Part shown: positions 15,544 to 25,197 of the stretch, piece by piece
Layout: each line of letters opens with the position of its first letter
Numbering within the stretch: the first letter of the stretch is position 1
Origin: Polymorphobacter_B sp038225475
Lineage (GTDB): Bacteria; Pseudomonadota; Alphaproteobacteria; Sphingomonadales; Sphingomonadaceae
Assembly: GCA_038225475.1 (NCBI GenBank)
Contig: JBBRRA010000008.1
Coordinates: 76,966 to 140,965, forward strand
Direction: 5' to 3'
DNA: 64,000 bases
Notes under the pieces: generated by a model
Told to the model about the DNA's origin: nothing
The model's input: the letters and a program-made list of their open reading frames with translations, nothing else
The model's database searches: none
Translations under genes and position numbers: made by a program

Positions 15544-17580
15544 TTAAACGTCGAGGAAACTCCGCATCTTGCGCGACCGGCTCGGGTGCTTGAGCTTGCG
15601 CAGCGCCTTCGCTTCGATCTGGCGGATGCGTTCGCGCGTGACGCTGAACTGCTGACCGACTTCCTCGAGCGTGTGGTCGGTGTTCATGCCGATGCCGAAC
15701 CGCATGCGGAGCACGCGCTCTTCGCGCGGGGTCAGCGACGCCAGCACGCGCGTCACCGTCTCCTTGAGGTTCGCGTGGATCGCTGCGTCGACCGGGATGA
15801 CGGCGTTCTTGTCCTCGATGAAGTCGCCGAGGTGGCTGTCTTCCTCGTCGCCGATCGGGGTTTCGAGGCTGATCGGTTCCTTGGCGATCTTCATCACCTT
15901 GCGGACCTTCTCGAGCGGCATCGACAGCCGTTCGGCAAGCTCCTCGGGTGTCGGTTCGCGGCCGATCTCATGCAGGATCTGACGGCTGGTGCGGACCAGC
16001 TTGTTGATCGTCTCGATCATGTGGACCGGGATGCGGATCGTGCGGGCCTGGTCGGCAATCGAGCGCGTGATTGCCTGCCGGATCCACCATGTCGCATAGG
16101 TGCTGAACTTGTAGCCGCGGCGGTATTCGAACTTGTCGACCGCCTTCATCAGGCCGATGTTGCCTTCCTGAATAAGATCAAGGAACTGCAGCCCGCGGTT
16201 CGTGTATTTTTTTGCGATCGAGATTACCAGCCGCAGGTTCGCCTCGACCATTTCCTTCTTGGCGATGCGTGCCTCGCGCTCGCCCTTCTGGACCATGTTC
16301 GTAATGCGCCGGAACTCGCCGAGGTCGACGCCGGTGGCGTGGCTGATCTCGGCGACTTCGGTGCGGACGTTTTCGACCGCCGCAGCGTCGGATGCGGCAA
16401 AGGCGGCGAACTTCTTGTCGATGCCACCGACGCGCGTCAGCCAGCCCTCGTCGAGCTCATGGCCCATATATTCGTCGAGGAAGACCTTGCGGTTGATTTT
16501 GTGGCGTTCGGCCAACCGCATCATCGCGCCGCCAAGCCCAACGAGGCGGCGGTTATAGCCATACAGCTGATCGACCAGATATTCGATCTTGCCGTTGTTG
16601 AAGTGAATGCTCTGCACGCCGGCGGTCAGTTCCTCGCGCAGTTTCTGATACTTGCGCTCGTCGGTTGCACCGAATGCGGCATTGGCACGGAACGCGCCGA
16701 GGCGGCTCTCCTGCAACTTCTGGAACTTCTTGTAGGTCGCTGTGATTTCAGCAAATTTCTCGAGCGCGGCCGGCTTGAGCAGTTCCTCCATCGCCGCAAG
16801 CGACAGCGTGTTATCTTCGTCGTCGTCGTCGGCGATCGCGGGCTGGCCGTCGGGGCGCAGGCGGCGTTCGGTGAAGCTGTCCTCCTCGTCGGGGGCTTCG
16901 GGCGCATCGACGGGCTCAGCGTCTTCCTTATAGGCTACGGTCGGCAGATCGGACGCGCCTTCCTCAGCCCCGCCGTCGGCCGGATCCTTGGTCAGCATCG
17001 CATCGAGATCGAGGATCTCGCGCAGTTGCATGCGGCCTTCGTTGAGCGCGTTCGACCAGTCGATCATCGCGGTGAACGTCATCGGGCTTTCGCACAGGCC
17101 CGCGATCATCGTATTGCGCCCGGCCTCGATCCGCTTGGCGATGGCGATTTCGCCTTCGCGGCTGAGCAATTCGACCGCGCCCATTTCGCGCAGGTACATG
17201 CGGACCGGATCGTCGGTCCGGTCAAGCGGCGCGGCCTTGACCGCGACGGGAGCGGCGACCGCGGGGTCGGCATCGGCCTCGGGCTCGTCGTCATCGTCGT
17301 CGGCGGCGCGCGCCGGCTCAGCGCCGTCTTCGGCAGGCTCGTCGTTCTCGATCAGGTTGACGCCCATTTCGGACAGCGAGGACATGACATCCTCGATCTG
17401 CTCGGACGACATCTGGTCCTGCGGCAGCGCGTCGTTCAGTTCGTCATAGGTGATGTAGCCGCGCTTTTTGGCGCGCGCGATCAGCTTCTTGATCGAGGCT
17501 TCGTTGAGGTCGAGCAGCGGGGCGCCGTCGCCTTCCGCCTTGGTATCCGTGTCAGCCGCAGCCGCAGTCGCTTTTGCCAT
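15544..17580 (-). CDS. rpoD: RNA polymerase primary sigma factor (sigma-70)
   Basis: A 678-residue housekeeping sigma factor. Region 1.1 is followed by an acidic linker rich in aspartate (about 80-110), then region 1.2 (DDPVRMYLREMGAVELLSREGE), a long non-conserved insert, the region 2 core (DLIQEGNIGLMKAVDKFEYRRGYKFSTYATWWIRQAITR), region 3, and region 4.2 with the helix-turn-helix VTRERIRQIEAKALRKLKHP at the C-terminus. It lies downstream of dnaG after 56 bp, the classic macromolecular-synthesis order. A possible internal promoter lies in that gap. Confidence 0.97.
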   Translation of the reverse strand: MAKATAAAADTDTKAEGDGAPLLDLNEASIKKLIARAKKRGYITYDELNDALPQDQMSSEQIEDVMSSLSEMGVNLIENDEPAEDGAEPARAADDDDDEPEADADPAVAAPVAVKAAPLDRTDDPVRMYLREMGAVELLSREGEIAIAKRIEAGRNTMIAGLCESPMTFTAMIDWSNALNEGRMQLREILDLDAMLTKDPADGGAEEGASDLPTVAYKEDAEPVDAPEAPDEEDSFTERRLRPDGQPAIADDDDEDNTLSLAAMEELLKPAALEKFAEITATYKKFQKLQESRLGAFRANAAFGATDERKYQKLREELTAGVQSIHFNNGKIEYLVDQLYGYNRRLVGLGGAMMRLAERHKINRKVFLDEYMGHELDEGWLTRVGGIDKKFAAFAASDAAAVENVRTEVAEISHATGVDLGEFRRITNMVQKGEREARIAKKEMVEANLRLVISIAKKYTNRGLQFLDLIQEGNIGLMKAVDKFEYRRGYKFSTYATWWIRQAITRSIADQARTIRIPVHMIETINKLVRTSRQILHEIGREPTPEELAERLSMPLEKVRKVMKIAKEPISLETPIGDEEDSHLGDFIEDKNAVIPVDAAIHANLKETVTRVLASLTPREERVLRMRFGIGMNTDHTLEEVGQQFSVTRERIRQIEAKALRKLKHPSRSRKMRSFLDV

Positions 17581-17593
17581 TCGAGATCGTCCG

Positions 17594-17622
17594 ATTCTAG
17601 TTCACGCGGGCGGCCGTCATAA
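17594..17622 (-). promoter_or_regulatory. Possible internal rpoD promoter
   Basis: On the minus strand TTATGA (17617-17622) and TAGAAT (17594-17599) are spaced by 17 bp, a fair sigma-70-like arrangement 13 bp upstream of the rpoD ATG. Hexamer matches of this quality arise by chance, so this is only a candidate for separate rpoD transcription. Confidence 0.3.
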
Positions 17623-17636
17623 ACGGGTCATGCCGC

Positions 17637-19481
17637 TTACTCGCTATCCGCTTCAATGCCAATCACCCGATCCTTATCGGCCAATGCAGCGCGTGCGGCG
17701 AGGTTGCGCCGGTGTGCCTCAAAGCCCGATTCGGTCATGCTTCCCCGGAAATAGGATGTAACCGCGTAAAATTCATCCCCCACGCGTTTCGAAGCCAGCA
17801 ATGCGTCGAGAAAACGCGCCAGCAGCTCGACCGCTTCGTCGATATTGCAATCGGGCCGCGTAAACGCAAGGTTGCCCAATCCCGGCCGATGCGCCTGCAG
17901 GATCGCCTCGACCGCCGCGTCGAGGCCGTCCGCCGCCAACGCCGACCGCAGCTCGGCAGCGTCGAGATTGGGCGCGATCACCGCTGTATCGAGCGTTACC
18001 GACAGCAGCCGTGCCGCCTGCATATCGGGAACCGGCAGTGCTGCCAGCCGCTCGAACACCGGCTCGATTAGCGCCGGGCGCAGCAACACCGCGACCAGCA
18101 CCTGCCGCACCATCGCCGCGCCCATATCGGGTTTGGTGGCGACGCGCAGGACACCCGGGCTGACCGGTGCCCGGCCGAAGCGCGCAGCGGGCATCCGCGG
18201 GGCGCGGGCGATCGACGCGAAGAAGCGGTCGCGCAGTTCGGTCCGGTACAGCCGCTGCAACTCGGGATGCGCAATGCTCGCTGCATGGCCTTCGAGCGCC
18301 ACCAGCAACGCGGCGCGGCGCTCGGGAGTGGTCACATCGACCCCGATTGTTTCGGACTTCCACAGCCGGTCGACCAGCGGCTCGGCCGTCGCGCACAGCG
18401 CCTCGATCGCCGCTGCCCCGCCGCCGCGCACGAGGTCGTCGGGATCCTTGCCCTCGGGCAGCGTCGCAAAGCGCAGGCTGCGCCCGGGTTCGAGCAGCGG
18501 CAGCGCGCGTAGTGCAGCGCGCAGGCCCGCGCGCTGCCCCGCCGCATCGCCGTCGAAGCACAGGATCGGCTCGGGAACCACCCGCCACAGCAATTGCAGC
18601 TGCATTTCGGTCAGCGCGGTGCCGAGCGGGGCGACCGCCTCGTCGATGCCCGCCTGCGCCAGCGCGATGACGTCCATATAGCCTTCGACGACGAGGCAGC
18701 GCCCCGACTTGCGCGCGACCGGTCCGGCACGGTCGAGATTATACAGCGTCCGCCCCTTGTCGAATAACGGCGTGTCGGGTGAGTTCAGATATTTGGGCTG
18801 CCCGTCGCCAAGGATACGCCCGCCGAAACCGATCACCCGCCCGCGCGGATCGCGGATCGGAAACATCAGCCGCCCGCGAAACCGGTCATATGGCTCGGCC
18901 GATTTACCCGTCGCAGCGTCGGCATCAGGCGCGATCAGCAGCCCGGTTTCGACCAGCTTTTCGGTACCGAGCGATGTCAGCGCGGTGCGCAGCCGCGACC
19001 GCGTATCGGGGGCAAAGCCGATGCCGAACGCGGTTGCCGTCGCCGGTGCAATGCCGCGCTTGACGAGATAGTCGCGCGCCGCAGCCCCGCCACTGGTCGA
19101 AAGCTGTTCGGTGAACCACGCCGCTGCGGCTGCGGTCACATCATGTAGCCCGGCCTGCGCCACCTCGCGCTCGCGGCTGGCGGCGGATTCGACCGGCATC
19201 TCGAGCCCGGCCTCGAGCGCCAGCGAAGCGACCGCATCGCGAAAGCTCAACCCCTCCTGCTCGACGACGAAGCGAATGACGTCGCCGTGCACGCCGCAGC
19301 CGAAGCAGTGATAAAACGCCTTGTCCTCGTTGACGTAGAAACTCGGGGTCTTTTCATTGTGGAACGGGCAACAGCCCTTCATTTCGCGCCCCGCCCGCGT
19401 CAGCTTGACCCGGCGGCCGACCACGGTGGCGAGCGACACGCGCGCGCGGATTTCGTCGAGGAAGGGCGCGGGGATGCTCAT
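17637..19481 (-). CDS. dnaG: DNA primase
   Basis: A 614-residue replication primase. The CHC2 zinc ribbon at the N-terminus uses C38, H41, C59 and C62 (CPFH ... CFGC). The TOPRIM core follows, with VVEGYMDVIALAQAG and CFDGDAAGQRAG, and then a C-terminal helicase-interaction domain. The ATG at 19481 is chosen because it overlaps the stop of the upstream gene by four bases and gives the normal N-terminus (SIPAPFLDEIRARVSLATVVG). It is followed by rpoD. Confidence 0.95.
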   Translation of the reverse strand: MSIPAPFLDEIRARVSLATVVGRRVKLTRAGREMKGCCPFHNEKTPSFYVNEDKAFYHCFGCGVHGDVIRFVVEQEGLSFRDAVASLALEAGLEMPVESAASREREVAQAGLHDVTAAAAAWFTEQLSTSGGAAARDYLVKRGIAPATATAFGIGFAPDTRSRLRTALTSLGTEKLVETGLLIAPDADAATGKSAEPYDRFRGRLMFPIRDPRGRVIGFGGRILGDGQPKYLNSPDTPLFDKGRTLYNLDRAGPVARKSGRCLVVEGYMDVIALAQAGIDEAVAPLGTALTEMQLQLLWRVVPEPILCFDGDAAGQRAGLRAALRALPLLEPGRSLRFATLPEGKDPDDLVRGGGAAAIEALCATAEPLVDRLWKSETIGVDVTTPERRAALLVALEGHAASIAHPELQRLYRTELRDRFFASIARAPRMPAARFGRAPVSPGVLRVATKPDMGAAMVRQVLVAVLLRPALIEPVFERLAALPVPDMQAARLLSVTLDTAVIAPNLDAAELRSALAADGLDAAVEAILQAHRPGLGNLAFTRPDCNIDEAVELLARFLDALLASKRVGDEFYAVTSYFRGSMTESGFEAHRRNLAARAALADKDRVIGIEADSE

Positions 19482-19840
19482 GCGGTCGCGCCGTGCGGAT
19501 AGATCACCGCGGCATTGGTCTCGAACGCCGGAAACAACACCGCGAGTTTCCACGCTGCGCCGATGCCGAGCGCCTGTTCGAGCTGCGCCTCGAACGCGGC
19601 ATAGCCGTCCATCTGCTCGTTGACCTCGAGCATGCCCGCCGCGCTTTCGAGCATCAGACACACCAGATCGACGCTGAACAGATCGCGCTTGAACGCCGTC
19701 ACGCGCACGATGTCGCGCCATTCGGAGCGCACGCTCTGGCCGCGATTGTTGACGACAAAGCCGTCCCCATCGGACACGAGCCGCCAGACATTGCGCTGCC
19801 GCCACGCGAGATAGCGCGTCCACCAGCCCATCAGGATCAC
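19478..19840 (-). CDS. Hypothetical protein between yqeY and dnaG
   Basis: A 120-residue protein I do not recognise. The N-terminal part (WWTRYLAWRQRNVWRLVSDGDGFVVNNRGQ, written here in overlapping short segments: WWTRYLAWRQR, NVWRLVSDGDGF, VVNNRGQ) is beta-rich and could be a PH-like fold (suggestion only). The GTG start at 19840 overlaps the yqeY stop (GTGA); an ATG nine bases later is the alternative. Its stop overlaps the dnaG start. It is therefore locked into the yqeY-dnaG-rpoD transcription unit by overlaps on both sides. Confidence 0.65.
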   Translation of the reverse strand: MILMGWWTRYLAWRQRNVWRLVSDGDGFVVNNRGQSVRSEWRDIVRVTAFKRDLFSVDLVCLMLESAAGMLEVNEQMDGYAAFEAQLEQALGIGAAWKLAVLFPAFETNAAVIYPHGATA

Positions 19841-20292
19841 CCCGCCAATGCCGCCTTCACCATCGCGCTCGCGCCGCTCATGTCGATCTGCCCGGCAAAG
19901 CGTTCCTTGAGCGCCGCCATCACCCGCCCCATGTCCTTTGGCCCCACCGCGCCCAGTTCGGCGACCAGCCCGCGCACGACCGCCTGTGCTTCGTCGGCAG
20001 CCATGCGCTGCGGCATGAAGCCTTCGATCACCGCCAGTTCGAAGCGCTCGGCATCGGCGAGTTCGGGGCGGTTGCCGGTGACGTACATGTCGATCGATTC
20101 GCGCCGCTGCTTGGCCATCTTGGTCAACACGTCGCCGATCATCGCGTCATCGTCGGTGGGGGCGGTGCCGACGCGCAGTTCGATGTCCTTGTTCTTGATC
20201 GCTGCCGAAATCAGCCGCAGCGCGCCGAGCCGGGCGCTCTCCTTGGCCTTCATCGCGGTTATCGTGGCAGCCTTGATGTCGTCGCGGATCAT
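19837..20292 (-). CDS. GatB/YqeY domain protein
   Basis: A 151-residue YqeY-type protein, resembling the C-terminal helical tRNA-binding part of GatB. Typical segments are LRLISAAIKNKDIE, the MAKQRRESI helix and the C-terminal DMGRVMAALKERFAG. Stand-alone YqeY proteins are common upstream of dnaG-rpoD in proteobacteria; their precise function is unsettled, with a link to tRNA-dependent amidation proposed by homology. It is divergent from carA across 131 bp. Confidence 0.88.
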   Translation of the reverse strand: MIRDDIKAATITAMKAKESARLGALRLISAAIKNKDIELRVGTAPTDDDAMIGDVLTKMAKQRRESIDMYVTGNRPELADAERFELAVIEGFMPQRMAADEAQAVVRGLVAELGAVGPKDMGRVMAALKERFAGQIDMSGASAMVKAALAG

Positions 20293-20423
20293 GTCGGTCC
20301 TGTTCGTTTGTCCAAACACCAAGGATAGCCGGTGCGGCGGATAAAGAATAGATTGACGCCGCCCGGTCCGCCCCCTAGTCCGCCATGCGTTTGCCCGCTT
20401 AGCCGCCGAAAAAGGAGCCACGA

Positions 20424-21587
20424 GTGGCCGACGCCCCCGCGCACGTCCAACCCAACGGCGCGACCGGCGTTCTGCTATTCGCCGACGGTACGACGGTATG
20501 GGGCAGGGGCTGCGGCGCCGAAGGCGCGGCCGTCGGCGAGGTTTGCTTCAACACCGCGATGACCGGTTATCAGGAGGCGATGACCGACCCGAGCTATGCC
20601 GGGCAGATCATCACCTTCACCTTCCCGCACATCGGCAACACCGGCGCGAATACCGAGGATGTCGAGGCGACCAATCCCTATGCGCTCGGCTGCATCATCG
20701 CCGCCGACATCAGCGCGGCGGCAAACTTCCGCGCCGAACGCAGCTTCGACGACTGGCTCAAAAGCTGGGGCCGCGTGGGCTTAAGCGGCGTCGACACCCG
20801 CGCGCTGACCCGCCGCATCCGCGAGGCGGGCGCGCCGAACGCGGTGATCGCGCATGCCGCCGACGGCGTGTTCGATATCCCGGCGCTGCAGGCGATGGCC
20901 CGCAACTGGCCGGGGCTGGAGGGCATGGACCTCGCGCGTGAAGTGTCGGCGCGGCAAAGCTATGGTTGGGACGACGGGCTGTGGAGCCTGGGGCAGGGCT
21001 ACGCCCGGCACGCCGCCAACCCGAACGGCCCGCACGTCGTCGCGGTGGACTATGGCATCAAGCGCAACATCCTGCGCAATCTGGTGGCGGCCGGCGCGCG
21101 CCTCACGGTGGTGCCCGCGACCGCGAGCTTCGACGAGATCATGGCGCACGCGCCCGACGGCATTTTCCTGTCGAACGGACCCGGCGACCCGGCGGCGACC
21201 GGCGTCTATGCCGTGCCGACGATCCAGGCGGTGCTCAACGCCGGCGTGCCGCTGTTCGGCATCTGCCTCGGCCACCAGCTCCTCGGGCTGGCAGTGGGCG
21301 CGAAGACCTACAAAATGCACCAGGGCCACCGCGGCGCAAACCACCCGGTGCAGCGGTTGAGCGACGGCCGGGTTGAGATCACCAGCATGAACCACGGCTT
21401 CGCGGTCGATGCTGAGACATTACCCGAGAATGCACGGGCGACGCACCTGTCGCTGTTCGACGGTTCGCTGGCGGGACTGGAGCTGACCGACGAGCGCGCG
21501 TTCTCGGTGCAATATCACCCGGAAGCAAGTCCGGGGCCGCAGGATAGTCATTATCTGTTCGAGCGGTTTGTTGCGGGGTTGAGGTGA
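20424..21587 (+). CDS. carA: Carbamoyl-phosphate synthase small subunit
   Basis: A 387-residue glutaminase subunit that releases ammonia from glutamine for the large subunit, feeding arginine and pyrimidine synthesis. The N-terminal CPSase domain (FNTAMTGYQEAMTDPSYAGQ) is followed by a class I glutamine amidotransferase with the nucleophile in GICLGHQ and the His-Glu pair in QYHPEASPGPQD. The GTG start has AAAGGAG upstream. Its stop overlaps a small ORF that separates it from carB. Confidence 0.96.
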   Translation: MADAPAHVQPNGATGVLLFADGTTVWGRGCGAEGAAVGEVCFNTAMTGYQEAMTDPSYAGQIITFTFPHIGNTGANTEDVEATNPYALGCIIAADISAAANFRAERSFDDWLKSWGRVGLSGVDTRALTRRIREAGAPNAVIAHAADGVFDIPALQAMARNWPGLEGMDLAREVSARQSYGWDDGLWSLGQGYARHAANPNGPHVVAVDYGIKRNILRNLVAAGARLTVVPATASFDEIMAHAPDGIFLSNGPGDPAATGVYAVPTIQAVLNAGVPLFGICLGHQLLGLAVGAKTYKMHQGHRGANHPVQRLSDGRVEITSMNHGFAVDAETLPENARATHLSLFDGSLAGLELTDERAFSVQYHPEASPGPQDSHYLFERFVAGLR

Positions 21588-21868
21588 TACCAATCGTTAG
21601 TCCGGCTGCGATCGTTGCGCCGGCTCGAATTGTATATGCGATCGTGGTGTACGGCGACGAACAGGCAATGATCGCGGTCAAAAAAAATGCTGACACACAG
21701 GGCGCTGTGACAAGTTGGGCGAAATTGGGTACCTCAACTTTTGCTCTATTTATCGTTGTTGCAAAAGCAAAGCCGAGTGAAAGCGAGCAAGCATTTATTG
21801 ACGATGTCAACCGCAAGAAATTTGGCGATTTGACGGCTGGCTTTGCGACACTAGGACCCGGACGATAA
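21584..21868 (+). CDS. Small unknown protein gene between carA and carB
   Basis: A 94-residue ORF starting at a GTG that overlaps the carA stop (GTGA) and ending in a TAA that overlaps the carB ATG (TAATG). Its base composition is visibly AT-richer than that of carA and carB, and it contains a run of eight A (21679-21686). Residues about 50-62 (TSTFALFIVVAKA) are hydrophobic. The family is not recognised. The overlaps at both ends argue that it is translated within the car operon. The compositional shift suggests later acquisition or relaxed selection. Confidence 0.55.
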   Translation: MIPIVSPAAIVAPARIVYAIVVYGDEQAMIAVKKNADTQGAVTSWAKLGTSTFALFIVVAKAKPSESEQAFIDDVNRKKFGDLTAGFATLGPGR

Positions 21869-24800
21869 TGCCCAAACGCACTGACCTCTCCTCCATCCTC
21901 ATCATCGGCGCTGGGCCCATCATCATCGGGCAGGCGTGCGAGTTCGATTATTCGGGCACGCAGGCGTGCAAGGCACTGCGCGCCGAGGGCTACCGGATCA
22001 TCCTCGTCAATTCGAACCCCGCGACGATCATGACCGATCCCGACATGGCGGACGCCACCTATGTCGAGCCGATCACACCCGAGGTCGTCGCCAAGATCAT
22101 CGCTAAGGAGCGCCCCGACGCGGTGCTGCCGACGATGGGCGGGCAGACTGCGCTCAACACCGCGCTGGCACTCGCCCGCGACGGCACGCTGGAAAAATAC
22201 GGCGTCGAGCTGATCGGCGCCGATGCGGTCGCGATCGACAAGGCCGAGGACCGGCTGAAATTCCGCGACGCGATGAGCAAGATCGGCCTCGAAAGCCCGC
22301 GCAGCCGGATCGCGCACACTGTCAAGGAGGCGCTCGAAGGGCTTGAGCATGTTGGTCTGCCGTCGATCATCCGGCCGTCGTTCACAATGGGCGGCACCGG
22401 TGGCGGCATCGCGTATAACCGGCAGGAGTTCATCGATATCGTCACCGGCGGCCTCGACGCCTCGCCGACCACCGAAGTGCTGGTCGAGGAGTCGGTGCTC
22501 GGCTGGAAGGAATATGAGATGGAGGTGGTGCGCGACCGCGCCGACAACGCCATCATCATCTGCTCGATCGAGAATATCGACCCGATGGGCGTCCACACCG
22601 GCGACTCGATCACCGTCGCGCCGACGCTGACGCTGACCGACAAGGAATATCAGATCATGCGCAACGCAAGCATCGCTTGCCTGCGTGAAATCGGTGTCGA
22701 AACAGGCGGTTCGAACGTCCAGTTCGCAGTCAACCCGAAGGACGGCCGGCTGGTCGTCATCGAGATGAACCCGCGCGTCAGCCGTTCTTCGGCGCTGGCA
22801 TCGAAGGCCACCGGCTTCCCGATCGCCAAGGTCGCCGCACTGCTCGCGGTCGGCTACACGCTCGACGAGATCCAGAACGACATCACCGGCGCAACACCCG
22901 CGTCGTTCGAACCGACGATCGACTATGTCGTCACCAAAATTCCGCGCTTCGCTTTCGAGAAATTCAAGGGCGCTTCCAATCTGTTATCGACGGCGATGAA
23001 GTCGGTCGGCGAAGTCATGGCGATTGGCCGCAGCTTTCAGGAGAGCGTGCAAAAGGCGCTGCGCGGCCTCGAAACCGGGCTGACCGGGTTCGACGAGGTC
23101 GAGGCGCTGATCGGCGCGAGCGACGACGAGATCGAGGCGGCGCTGTCACTTGCCACACCCGACCGGCTGCTGGTGGCAGCGCAGGCGTTGCGGCAAGGTT
23201 TTTCGGTCGAGCGCATCCATGCCGTTACCTTCTATGAACCGTGGTTTCTCAGGCAGATCGCCGAGATCATTGCGACCGAAACGCAAATACGTTTCTTAAG
23301 TCTTCCTAAAGATGCGGCAGGCTTGCGCGCGCTCAAGGCGATGGGCTTTTCGGATGCGCGGCTCGCAATACTAACCGGGCAGACCGAATCTGCGGTGACT
23401 GCGGCGCGCCACGCGCTCGGGGTCCGCCCGGTATTCAAGCGGATCGACACCTGCGCCGCCGAATTCGCCGCGAAAACCCCCTATATGTACTCGACCTATG
23501 AAGCGCCGAGCTTTGGCACGCCCGAATGCGAGAGCCAGCCGACCGCGCGTCAGAAGATCGTCATTCTGGGCGGCGGCCCGAACCGGATCGGGCAGGGCAT
23601 CGAATTCGACTATTGCTGCTGCCACGCGTGCTTTGCGCTCGGCGATGCCGGCTTCGAAACGATTATGATCAACTGCAACCCCGAAACGGTATCGACCGAC
23701 TATGATACCTCCGACCGGCTGTATTTCGAACCGCTTACCGGCGAAGATGTGCTTGAAGTCTTAGCTGTCGAGCAAGCGAAGGGCACGCTGATGGGGGTCA
23801 TCGTCCAGCTTGGCGGGCAGACGCCGCTCAAGCTGGCGCAGCGGCTCAAGGATGCCGGCATCCCGATCCTTGGCACCTCGCCCGACAATATCGATCTTGC
23901 CGAGGACCGCGAGCGGTTCGCGGCATTGATCGAGCGGCTCGGGCTGTTGCAGCCCGAAAACGGCATCGCCCGGACCCGCGACGAAGCGGTGGCAGTCGCC
24001 GAACGCATCGGTTATCCGGTGCTGATGCGCCCGTCCTATGTGCTGGGCGGCCGTGCGATGGAGGTCGTCGAGACCACCGCGCAGCTCGATGTTTACATTC
24101 GCGAAGCCGTGCAAGTCTCTGACGGATCACCGGTTCTGATCGATCGCTATTTGCGCGATGCGATCGAAGTCGATGTCGATGCGCTGGCCGACGGCGACAC
24201 CGTGTTCGTTGCCGGCGTGCTCCAGCATATCGAGGAGGCGGGCGTGCATTCGGGCGACAGCGCCTGCTCGCTACCGCCTTATTCGCTCAGCGCGGCGATC
24301 ATCGCCGAGATCGAACGCCAGACCGAGGCGCTGGCGCGGGCGCTCGACGTGCGCGGGTTGATGAATGTCCAGTTCGCGGTCAAGGACGGGCTGGTCTATC
24401 TGATCGAGGTCAATCCGCGGGCATCGCGGACGGTGCCGTTCGTCGCCAAGGCGACGGGCATCCCGGTTGCCAAGATCGCGGCGCGCATCATGGCGGGCGA
24501 AAGCCTCGCAAGCTTCAATCTCGTGCACCGGCCGTGGACGCACATCGCCGTCAAGGAGGCGGCATTTCCGTTCGCACGCTTCCCCGGAACCGACCCGGTG
24601 CTCGGACCTGAGATGAAGTCGACCGGCGAAGTCATGGGAATCGATACCGACTTTGCGATGGCGTTCGCCAAGGCACAGTTGGGAGTCGGCACGGTGCTGC
24701 CGATGGCGGGGACGGTGTTCCTGTCGGTCAAGGACAGCGACAAGCCCGTCATCCTTGAAGCGGCGCGCGAGCTGGTGGCAATGGGGTTCGGCCTGATCGC

Positions 24801-25110
24801 CACCGAAGGCACGGCGCGGTTCCTGCAGGACGAGGCGATTGCGGTGACGCCGGTCAACAAGGTCGCGCAGGGGCGGCCGCATATCGTCGACCGGATCAAG
24901 GACGGCGACGTCGCGTTTATCGTCAATACCACCGAGGGTGTGCAGTCGTTGAAGGACAGCCAATCGATCCGCGCCTCGGCGCTGTATGGGAAGGTGCCCT
25001 ATTTCACTACCGCCGCAGCCAGCGTTGCTGCCGTTCAGGCGATTGCAGCGTTGAAGCAGCGACCGCTTGAAGTGCGGTCGTTGCAATCCTACTATTCAGC
25101 GCTCGACTGA
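21868..25110 (+). CDS. carB: Carbamoyl-phosphate synthase large subunit
   Basis: A 1080-residue protein with the two homologous ATP-grasp halves. The first half (GAGPIIIGQACEFDYSG) makes carboxyphosphate, the second (GGGPNRIGQGIEFDYCC, from about residue 570) phosphorylates carbamate, and a C-terminal MGS-like allosteric domain follows from about 940. Length and motifs are complete. It works with CarA, whose gene lies 280 bp upstream with one small ORF between, an unusual interruption of a usually compact pair. Confidence 0.97.
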   Translation: MPKRTDLSSILIIGAGPIIIGQACEFDYSGTQACKALRAEGYRIILVNSNPATIMTDPDMADATYVEPITPEVVAKIIAKERPDAVLPTMGGQTALNTALALARDGTLEKYGVELIGADAVAIDKAEDRLKFRDAMSKIGLESPRSRIAHTVKEALEGLEHVGLPSIIRPSFTMGGTGGGIAYNRQEFIDIVTGGLDASPTTEVLVEESVLGWKEYEMEVVRDRADNAIIICSIENIDPMGVHTGDSITVAPTLTLTDKEYQIMRNASIACLREIGVETGGSNVQFAVNPKDGRLVVIEMNPRVSRSSALASKATGFPIAKVAALLAVGYTLDEIQNDITGATPASFEPTIDYVVTKIPRFAFEKFKGASNLLSTAMKSVGEVMAIGRSFQESVQKALRGLETGLTGFDEVEALIGASDDEIEAALSLATPDRLLVAAQALRQGFSVERIHAVTFYEPWFLRQIAEIIATETQIRFLSLPKDAAGLRALKAMGFSDARLAILTGQTESAVTAARHALGVRPVFKRIDTCAAEFAAKTPYMYSTYEAPSFGTPECESQPTARQKIVILGGGPNRIGQGIEFDYCCCHACFALGDAGFETIMINCNPETVSTDYDTSDRLYFEPLTGEDVLEVLAVEQAKGTLMGVIVQLGGQTPLKLAQRLKDAGIPILGTSPDNIDLAEDRERFAALIERLGLLQPENGIARTRDEAVAVAERIGYPVLMRPSYVLGGRAMEVVETTAQLDVYIREAVQVSDGSPVLIDRYLRDAIEVDVDALADGDTVFVAGVLQHIEEAGVHSGDSACSLPPYSLSAAIIAEIERQTEALARALDVRGLMNVQFAVKDGLVYLIEVNPRASRTVPFVAKATGIPVAKIAARIMAGESLASFNLVHRPWTHIAVKEAAFPFARFPGTDPVLGPEMKSTGEVMGIDTDFAMAFAKAQLGVGTVLPMAGTVFLSVKDSDKPVILEAARELVAMGFGLIATEGTARFLQDEAIAVTPVNKVAQGRPHIVDRIKDGDVAFIVNTTEGVQSLKDSQSIRASALYGKVPYFTTAAASVAAVQAIAALKQRPLEVRSLQSYYSALD

Positions 25111-25197
25111 GCTCCCCGGACAAGGACGCAACCGACAGCGGTGGGTTCAACCACCGGCGGAGAAGCGTCGAAGAGGGCGGACGAAAGGTTTTAGACG

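Noticed and set aside
15529..17622. A very long open frame (nearly 700 codons) on the plus strand opposite rpoD
   Set aside because: It is the antisense shadow of a high-GC gene: residues are dominated by D, R, A, L and H with no domain, and rpoD on the other strand is certain.
21679..21686. Run of eight A considered as a programmed frameshift site
   Set aside because: The frame is already open across it and no downstream stem or alternative frame product stands out.
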